This document shows positions 34,501 to 40,082 of a stretch of DNA of 40,082 nt, one piece after another. Within the stretch, counting starts at the first letter, position 1. Every line of letters begins with the position of its first letter. A program made the position numbers and the translations under genes. The notes beneath the pieces were generated by a model. The model was not told the origin of the DNA, made no database searches, and saw only the letters and a program-made list of their open reading frames with translations. Origin of the DNA: Clostridium mediterraneense (GTDB taxonomy: Bacteria; Bacillota; Clostridia; Clostridiales; Clostridiaceae); contig NZ_LT594785.1 of assembly GCF_900091705.1 (NCBI RefSeq), forward strand, positions 1 through 40,082, given 5' to 3'.

Positions 34501-37500
34501 ACTTTCATCAGCTGGTAAATTAGTAGGCAAATTATAATTACCACTAGCATTTTTATTTAGCTCTTTTCCATTTAATAAAATCTTGTCTATATGATATCCC
34601 TTCGGAATATCTGGAACTTTAATATCTATTTTTGATCCTGGAGCTCCACTAACTATTTCATGGCTAGGAATTAAAATTTCACCTTTATCAGTTTTAACAT
34701 CAATATAAACTTTATCAATTATATCTTTTGCTACATGATAAATAGTCACTTCATCTTTATCTCCAAATATTTTAGGTACTCCATTAACATCTTGACCACT
34801 TTCATTAGTTATTTTTACTATGTGATATCCCTTCGGAATATTTGGAGTAGTAAGTCCGGTTTCATCTCCTGTCTTACCAGTCTTTGAAATTGAAGGAACT
34901 ATTTCTTTTCCCCCTTCATCAACAACTTTCACAGTATCTGTTGGCATTTTTCCTATTGTATAAACAATAATTTGATTATCATTTGATTGAATTATAGGAA
35001 CTTGTGATAACGGCACTTCTGTATCATTAACAGTTACTTTAATAATTTGATATCCAGTTGGAAGATTAGGAATAGTAGTATCAACTTTAGCTCCTGGTAA
35101 ATTAATTGTAACTCTACTAGGAACTACTTCTTTACCATCTAAATAAATTTCAGATACCGTTGTACTTGGATCTTTAGCAATATGATAAATTATAATCTGA
35201 TTTTTATCTGTAAAAATTTGAGGAACCCCTGTTACTTCTCGACCATCTTCATTAGTTATTTTAACTATATGATATCCTGCTGGAATCACTGGTTCTTTAA
35301 GTCCTGTTGCCTTTCCAGTTTCACCTGTAACTGAAACTAATGGTATAATCTCTTTTCCATCATTATCTACAACTTTAACTGTATCTGTATAAGTAGGTAT
35401 CTTACTTACAACAAATTTTATATGTGTAATTCCTGCATTATTTAAAATTCCAACAGTATTAAACCAATTAGCATCTACCTTTTCTCCATTAACATAAATT
35501 CCATCTAATCTATATCCAAGCTTTTTCATTTCATCAACATTAGTAGCTAAAGCAACTTTATCTTGTAGAGGCTTTGGAGTTAGATTTAAATTACCATCAT
35601 TATCTGGTCCGTGCCCAAATAACTCTTGTAATGAATGTCCATCCACTGTTTTATTAAGTTCTTCATTAGTAAGCTCACCATTTATAGTTGTAACCCCTGA
35701 AATCCATGTATTTTGTAAATTCTCACCTGGTGGAGTAAGTGTAACTATATTACTTGTTGAAGCAACATTATCTGTTTCATCATAATACTTAAATGCTGAA
35801 TTAACTATTTGATAAATATTTGGATTTTCTCCAGTAAACTTAACGTTATAACTCATATTAAAGTTTTGTCCTGCTTTAACTGTTGGTGTACTCATATACG
35901 CAATTATATTTGATAAATCAGTTTTTCCTGGAACATATTTTATCCATCCACTCTCTGGACTTTCAATATATTTTAATTTTCCTTTAAGCTCTAATGCATT
36001 TGGATTGTTTAATATACTCTGATTTTCTTTATTTAAAGCTGATTTAGGTAACACCCATGTTGGTACACCATTATTATTTAATGATTGTAGCTCTGTTCCA
36101 AGACCTCCTTCACTTGGTGCACCTTCTTGCCCAGGTAAATTATCACTTCCTGGCAATGGTATTTTTCCAATTATCATATAAGTTTTTTCAGTATTAGTAC
36201 CATTACTAATCGTATCATTAAGAGTTACTATATTAGGATTATTTTTATCAATTATTGAACTATGTAAACAGCTAGTAGATTCTGAACCAGCTATAATGAG
36301 TTTATTATTATATATAATTTGATTTGAAGCCCCCCCTGCTTCTTGACTTGAATCTGGGTCATTATTATAGCTATAAACTAAGCCTTGCTTTCCAGTTTCA
36401 CCAACCAAACCTGCACTAATATTAATAGTTCTTTCTAATGGACTTGTATATTGTGCATGAAATTTAAAGGATGGTTCTTCATCTATAACATTTACTCTTC
36501 TTGGGAAAGTAATTATTAAATGATTCCCATCTACTTTAATATCATTTGCTGGAATCTCTTCTCCATTCATAGTAACACCAGATGTTAAATTAAAAGGAGC
36601 TCCCATATTTACATCTATTTTTGTATTTGGAGTATAATATTCAAAATTAGTTGACCCATACCCATAAGTAAATACATTAAATAAATGTGAGTTATTAAGC
36701 CAAGCTTGTGAATGTTCTGATACTGAATCACCTTGTGGAAATGATGAACCACCTTCTCCTAAATCATCTACATATACCTTTGAAAGTTGTAAAGATATTG
36801 TTTTAATAGATGATACATCATGAGAATAGGTATCATATCTAATATCTGTAGCTTGATATCCATTTCCCTGACTATCTATAAATTTATTAGTATACTTATC
36901 TGGTGCACTTAATAAAAATCCTGAAAACTTACTATTATTTTTTATAATAGTATCACTAGTTAAACCACTTTTACTTAATTGTTCCTGAGCACTTTTCTCT
37001 TGTTCTGGTGTAAGACTTGTTTGTAGTGTACCTATAGTTATAGTTCTTGCAATTATAGGATTATTTCCACCTGTAGGCATAACAGGATAATTAGCTCCTG
37101 TTGAAATTGCCGCTCCATCATAGTAATTTTGTGTATATGTAAAATTTAATACTGGTATCTTCTGACCATTTACATACATTTGTTGTATTGAATTTATATT
37201 ATAGGTAGTACCAACTTCTTGATTAACTATCTTTTGCATTAAATCAGCTTTCTGAGCTGCTGTCCCATTAGTCAATATATTAATTGAATTTTGATCTAAA
37301 TGAACATACATATTGTTCATATCTGAAAATCCAAGTGAACATTGTCCCCCTGAGCCAACTACTACATTTCCATCAGTTAAGATTGAACCAGTATATATAT
37401 TGTATTGTCCTGGTAATCCAGCACTTATTGTTGAGCCATATGTTACCTGTGGACTTTGAACTCCCTGTATATTCGAATTTTGTGACATAGTAATCTCGTC

Positions 37501-38577
37501 ACCAACTCCTATATTATTTTGAGTTATTGTAACATCTCCTGAATAATAATTAATACTTGTAGCTGTTTTTGCATCAACTCCACCATTTAAATTAAACTCT
37601 TCATTTATAGGTTGTACTGTGACTTTTTCCATTAATCTCTTATCAGTTTTAGTAGTTACTTTAAGTAGTTTATTAAATTTATTTATTAAATCCCCACTTA
37701 TAGTATATGTTCCATCTGGATTTACCTTCAGTCCTGGAACATCTAATGCTGTTATTTCAATATTAGTAGGGTCTGGATTATTCACTTTAAAAGTTAATGA
37801 TTTCATTGTAGTATTAGCTGGATTATATACCCCTGGATTATTAGGATTACTATTATTATTGTAAAAACGAATATCTAAATAATGTACATGTTTATCATTA
37901 TTATCTAGTGTAGAATTCACCTCTGTAGATATACTAACTGTATATTTATTTGTAAGCCTTATATCAGGAGCTTTTACTGGTATAACTTCTTCTTTCCCAC
38001 CTAATGAAACATGTATATTAAAATTAGGAGTTACTTTCATATTCCAATCAGCACTTTCTATATTAAATGAAGCACTTATTGTAAAAGTTGATGTACTGTT
38101 TAAATTTTTTATAGAACCCAATTGTATATTAATTTGATCTAAAATCTTCTTAGCTGCTTCTTGTTCCTTAGGATTTTTAGAGTTTACCATATATTCTGCA
38201 GAAGGATTAGCTGTTAAATATAAATTTGGTATATCATAAAGTTTACCTGTCTTACTACTAAGAGAAACTCCTATTTTATACGTTACTGTTGTTTGAGAAG
38301 TTGCTATATTAGTACTTTCAGAAATTATATTTTTAGGAATATAACTTGTATCATTATTAAATGAGTTTACTGATTTTTTAGAGATACTAACATTATTTAC
38401 TTGTATTTGTAAATCACTTATATCTATTGCCTCAGTATTAGCTTTTGTATCTGCACTAACAACTGGTGTTAATAAATTACTGCTTTTTTTATGTTTAGAA
38501 TAGACTACAGGTGTCATTGAAACAATTCCAGTAACCGTAGCTAAAGCTACTATGGCCTTTACTCTGTTGTTCTTCAT
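31507..38577 (-). CDS. Giant LPHTG-anchored surface protein with MucBP-like super-repeats
   Basis: 2356 residues. An N-terminal signal peptide (basic MKNNRVK, hydrophobic AIVALATVTGIVSM, possible cut near VVSADTKA), then about 1000 residues of beta-rich, Asn/Ser/Thr-rich sequence I do not recognise (the probable ligand-binding head), then residues about 1060-2235 of MucBP-like modules arranged as a 388-residue super-repeat three times, and one more A module. The end is LPHTG (2320-2324), hydrophobic span, FRKKK, for sortase linkage to the wall. No Cys-based domain and few Cys overall. AAGGAGG seven bases before the ATG. Probably an adhesin for mucin, glycan or matrix; the target is unknown. 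No sortase gene lies in the window. Confidence 0.88.
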   Translation of the reverse strand: MKNNRVKAIVALATVTGIVSMTPVVYSKHKKSSNLLTPVVSADTKANTEAIDISDLQIQVNNVSISKKSVNSFNNDTSYIPKNIISESTNIATSQTTVTYKIGVSLSSKTGKLYDIPNLYLTANPSAEYMVNSKNPKEQEAAKKILDQINIQLGSIKNLNSTSTFTISASFNIESADWNMKVTPNFNIHVSLGGKEEVIPVKAPDIRLTNKYTVSISTEVNSTLDNNDKHVHYLDIRFYNNNSNPNNPGVYNPANTTMKSLTFKVNNPDPTNIEITALDVPGLKVNPDGTYTISGDLINKFNKLLKVTTKTDKRLMEKVTVQPINEEFNLNGGVDAKTATSINYYSGDVTITQNNIGVGDEITMSQNSNIQGVQSPQVTYGSTISAGLPGQYNIYTGSILTDGNVVVGSGGQCSLGFSDMNNMYVHLDQNSINILTNGTAAQKADLMQKIVNQEVGTTYNINSIQQMYVNGQKIPVLNFTYTQNYYDGAAISTGANYPVMPTGGNNPIIARTITIGTLQTSLTPEQEKSAQEQLSKSGLTSDTIIKNNSKFSGFLLSAPDKYTNKFIDSQGNGYQATDIRYDTYSHDVSSIKTISLQLSKVYVDDLGEGGSSFPQGDSVSEHSQAWLNNSHLFNVFTYGYGSTNFEYYTPNTKIDVNMGAPFNLTSGVTMNGEEIPANDIKVDGNHLIITFPRRVNVIDEEPSFKFHAQYTSPLERTINISAGLVGETGKQGLVYSYNNDPDSSQEAGGASNQIIYNNKLIIAGSESTSCLHSSIIDKNNPNIVTLNDTISNGTNTEKTYMIIGKIPLPGSDNLPGQEGAPSEGGLGTELQSLNNNGVPTWVLPKSALNKENQSILNNPNALELKGKLKYIESPESGWIKYVPGKTDLSNIIAYMSTPTVKAGQNFNMSYNVKFTGENPNIYQIVNSAFKYYDETDNVASTSNIVTLTPPGENLQNTWISGVTTINGELTNEELNKTVDGHSLQELFGHGPDNDGNLNLTPKPLQDKVALATNVDEMKKLGYRLDGIYVNGEKVDANWFNTVGILNNAGITHIKFVVSKIPTYTDTVKVVDNDGKEIIPLVSVTGETGKATGLKEPVIPAGYHIVKITNEDGREVTGVPQIFTDKNQIIIYHIAKDPSTTVSEIYLDGKEVVPSRVTINLPGAKVDTTIPNLPTGYQIIKVTVNDTEVPLSQVPIIQSNDNQIIVYTIGKMPTDTVKVVDEGGKEIVPSISKTGKTGDETGLTTPNIPKGYHIVKITNESGQDVNGVPKIFGDKDEVTIYHVAKDIIDKVYIDVKTDKGEILIPSHEIVSGAPGSKIDIKVPDIPKGYHIDKILLNGKELNKNASGNYNLPTNLPADESEVNQHIEIIVAKDTSSTTISEIYSSDNKEVVPSKTITGEIGSPVDTKLPKLPKGYRIQKILVNGKVVTQAEVPTVQGNTDNKIVYVIEKILIYTDKIKVIDSEGKDVIPEVSSTGETGKDTGLKVPKIPKGYHIVKITNGDGQEISGVPKTFTDKDETIIYHVAVNPTTAVSVVFENSPGVYSIKVTINEIGAKVNTAVPKLPKGYQVVKTTVNGKEVPESEVPTVQSVENQTIVYTIAKMPIDTVKVVDSSGKELVKAISKTGKTGSETGLTTPTIPKGYHVVKITNEKGQEVSGVPKVFGDKNEIIIYHVEKDISDKVYIDMKTSNGEIIVPSHEVASGAPGTKINISLPQVPSGYHIDKVLLNGKELTKNADGTYDLPTTLPSDVTKEINQHIEVIISKNTSTTTIKEVYSDNGKEVVPSKIITGDIGSSVDTKIPILPKGYKIEKILVNGKITPESEVPIVQVNTDTTITYVIGKIPTYTDRVRVVDNSGKEIVPEIISTGEAGSPTGLSEPKIPVGYHVVRITNGDGPEVTGVPKTFTDKDQIIIYHVVKEPTTTVKEIYIDGKNIVPEIVTTNIVGSKVDTKIPNLPNGYQIIKVTVDGKEIPVDRVPTVQSKSDQVIIYIIGKMPTDTVKVVDSNGQELVPSVSSTGKTGDETGLKTPEIPKGYHVVKITNANGDKVDGIPKVFGEKDTTIIYHVEKDIVDKVYIDIKTDKGIILVPSYEVASGAPGGNIDIKLPKIPKGYHMIKILLNGQELAKNDKGIYILPSKLPTDPTRVINNHIEIIVSRNNAKTVIEEIYSGTNKDVVPSKTITSKIGSKINTKIPVLPSGYRIEKIIVNGKEVSQAQVPTIQEDIDNKIIYVIEKIPKYTDKIIVVDGNGNHIIPPNTTIGEEGKETGLKPPKIPNGYKIVRITDGDGREITELPKNFGNKDNTIIYHVEKVPEDPSKSGGILKKLLPHTGLNITPEQSVKTVGILGVIVASIVAIGIFRKKK
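31890..35398 (-). repeat. 388-residue super-repeat, three copies, in the giant adhesin
   Basis: Copies lie at about 34236-35398, 33064-34235 and 31898-33063, each about 1165 bases. Each holds five modules in fixed order: A (YTDxVKVVD..GYHIVKIT..IIYHV), B (TTVxEIY..GYQIIKVTV..IVYTIGKM), C (DTVKVVD..), D (DKVYIDxKT..HIEIIV) and E (TTIxEIYS..KIVYVIEK). Copies differ at many positions, so they are old or diversified. The third partial surface gene carries A-, B- and C-like modules too. Confidence 0.85.
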
Positions 38578-38697
38578 TTCCTTTCCTCCTTAGTTAATAT
38601 TTAAATCACAAAAATAAAATTAGTCTTATAGTTAAGATTTACTAAAAATAATTTAAATATACTAAAAGAAAAAATATATCAAACTAATATTTGAAAC

Positions 38698-38732
38698 AAA
38701 AAAAGACCCTAATAAATTAGAGTCTCTTTAAT
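38698..38732 (-). terminator. Terminator of the upstream partial LPHTG gene
   Basis: Minus-strand GACTCTAAT and ATTAGGGTC arms around TTT, then TTTTTTTG. It separates the two adhesin genes. Confidence 0.8.
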
Positions 38733-38742
38733 ATTATTAAAA

Positions 38743-40082
38743 TTATTTTCTCTTTCTTCTAAAGATTCCAAGTGTAGCAATAGCTCCAATTATACCTGCT
38801 AATGCTCCTGCTTCTTTAGCTGTATTATCCTGTGATTGTCCTATTCCAGTATGAGGTAAAGTATTTATAGTTGAACTTGTATTAGAACTATTACTTACCT
38901 TATTTTCATGATTATTCTCATTATTTACTGGTGTTGTTTCATCACTATTATGATTTTCTGATGTAATTTTATCATTATTGTGATTTATTGGTTTATTATT
39001 ATCACCATTATGATTTACTACTGGTGTTGTGTTTCCTCCATCATGATTCTTTGATGTATTATTACCATTATGGTTTACTGGTGTTGTCTTTCCACTTTCA
39101 TGATCTTTTGGTGTATTTTCTCCATTATGATTTTCTGGTGTTGTCTTTCCACCTTCATAATCTTTTGGTGTATTTTCTCCATTATGATTTTCTGGAGCTG
39201 TCTTTCCTCCATCATGATCTTTTGGTGTATTTTCTCCATTATGATTTTCTGGAGTTATCTTTCCACCTTCATGATCTTTTGGTGTATTTTCTCCATTATG
39301 ATTTTCTGGAGTTGTTTTTCCTCCATCATGATCTTTTGGTGTGTTGTCACCATTATGATTTTCTGGAGCTATTTTTCCACCTTCATGATCTTTTGGTGTA
39401 TTTTCTCCATTATGATTTTCTGGAGTTGTTTTTCCTCCATCATGATCTTTTGGTATGTTGTCACCATTATGATTTTCTGGAGCTATTTTTCCACCTTCAT
39501 GATTTTCTGGTGTATTCTTTTCTACATGATAAATTATTGTATTATCACTATTTCCAAATGTACTTGGTACTCCAGTTACTTTTTCACCATTTCCATTAGT
39601 TATGCTAACTATATGATATCCTTTTGGAATTTCTGGTGTTTTAAGTCCTGTTTCTGTTCCTGTTTTACCAGTCTTTGAAACTGCTGGTATAAGTTCTTTA
39701 TTGTTATAAACAACTTTAACTGTATCAGTAGGCATCTTATCTATTGTATAAACAATTGTTTGATTATCTGTGCTTTGAACAGTTGGAACTTCATTTTGTG
39801 AAACAACTTTTCCGTTAACAGTTATTTTTGTAATTTGATATCCCTTTGGAAGTTCTGGAATTACTGTATCAACTTTAGTTCCAGCAAGGTTTACAGTTGT
39901 TTTGTTTGCTACTACTGGTTTTCCGTCTGGATAAACTTCTTCAACTGTAGTACTTGGATCTTTAGCAATATGATAAACAATATTTTGATCATCATTTGTA
40001 AACTTGCTTGGTACACCAGCTTCTACTGTTTTACCGTTATTTGTTACACTTACAATATGGTATCCTTCTGGTATTTTAGGAG
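38743..40082 (-). CDS. LPHTG-anchored surface protein, 3' part (runs off the right edge)
   Basis: The frame is open from the window edge; the ATG at 39735 is internal, since 115 codons above it continue the MucBP-like pattern (GYHIVSVTNNGK, DQNIVYHIAKDPSTTVEEVY, GYQITKITVNGKVV). Three modules equivalent to A, B and C of the giant adhesin are visible, then a stalk of 19-residue units rich in His, Asn, Asp and Gly, a Ser/Asn linker, and LPHTG with GIIGAIATLGIF and RRKRK. It is a close relative of the giant adhesin in its modules but has a different stalk. The N-terminus is outside the window. Confidence 0.88.
   Translation of the reverse strand, partial: PKIPEGYHIVSVTNNGKTVEAGVPSKFTNDDQNIVYHIAKDPSTTVEEVYPDGKPVVANKTTVNLAGTKVDTVIPELPKGYQITKITVNGKVVSQNEVPTVQSTDNQTIVYTIDKMPTDTVKVVYNNKELIPAVSKTGKTGTETGLKTPEIPKGYHIVSITNGNGEKVTGVPSTFGNSDNTIIYHVEKNTPENHEGGKIAPENHNGDNIPKDHDGGKTTPENHNGENTPKDHEGGKIAPENHNGDNTPKDHDGGKTTPENHNGENTPKDHEGGKITPENHNGENTPKDHDGGKTAPENHNGENTPKDYEGGKTTPENHNGENTPKDHESGKTTPVNHNGNNTSKNHDGGNTTPVVNHNGDNNKPINHNNDKITSENHNSDETTPVNNENNHENKVSNSSNTSSTINTLPHTGIGQSQDNTAKEAGALAGIIGAIATLGIFRRKRK
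39025..39480 (-). repeat. 57-base tandem repeat tract (8 units)
   Basis: Eight 19-residue units of the form PENHNGENTPKDHEGGKTT, with a half unit before and a degenerate one after. Variation is mostly E/D, T/I and A/T, and units alternate between the D(N)T..HDGGKTT and E(N)T..HEGGKIA types. Confidence 0.95.

Noticed and set aside
38988-39678. Plus-strand frames opposite the 57-base repeats
   Set aside because: The same artefact of in-frame tandem repeats; no start signals and highly unnatural composition.

Overview
The window looks like chromosomal DNA of a low-GC Gram-positive anaerobe, most likely Clostridium sensu stricto (C. perfringens-like group). The evidence is the very AT-rich intergenic DNA, strong AGGAGG-type ribosome binding sites with some TTG/GTG starts, the long Bacillus/Clostridium-type SRP RNA, the order dnaX-ybaB-recR-DUF2508-bofA (sporulation), and LPXTG-type surface proteins. 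Species is not determined. No prophage, transposase, CRISPR array or conjugation gene was seen.

Layout. (1) 1-713: 5' end of a 16S rRNA gene on the minus strand, its promoter and leader, and a long AT-rich spacer. (2) 725-4218, minus: an apparent operon MFS transporter > double-GNAT acetyltransferase > two tandem deoxynucleoside kinases. (3) 4370-8126: SAM methyltransferase (+), tRNA-modifying TcdA (-), CPBP membrane protease (+), MTA/SAH nucleosidase (+). (4) 8177-11551, minus: serine-pathway operon aminotransferase > short SerA > DUF1015 protein, with no phosphoserine phosphatase beside it. (5) 11837-13339, minus: an orphan 77-residue ORF and a membrane protein that seems to lack an ATG/GTG/TTG start. 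(6) 13452-17988: bofA, DUF2508, recR, ybaB, dnaX, then SRP RNA and tRNA-Ser(GGA), with a dihydrofolate reductase gene on the plus strand lying between dnaX and the SRP RNA. (7) 18217-21094: a small PH-like protein, a structured non-coding stretch, an orphan AgrA-like LytTR regulator whose phospho-acceptor Asp is Asn, and a YeiH-type exporter. (8) 21229-24399, minus: TIGR03943 protein, UPF0718 permease and two G3E (COG0523) GTPases, a likely metal-homeostasis operon. (9) 24526-29492: unknown protein, TadA and a CBS/CorC membrane protein (minus), MarR regulator plus GNAT (plus), tRNA-Arg(CCT) (minus), phosphatidylserine decarboxylase (plus). (10) 29790-40082, minus: three tandem LPHTG cell-wall proteins built of MucBP-like repeats and low-complexity stalks.

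The most unusual points are: the D-to-N change in the AgrA-like regulator and the structured plus-strand locus next to it; the membrane protein apparently starting at ATA; an LPXTG protein without signal peptide whose upstream DNA keeps an in-frame 'MKKI' followed by two stops; the roughly 388-residue super-repeat of the giant adhesin; and the pairing of a complete and a degenerate G3E GTPase. Start sites were chosen from visible ribosome binding sites. All functional calls come from reading motifs, with no database search.
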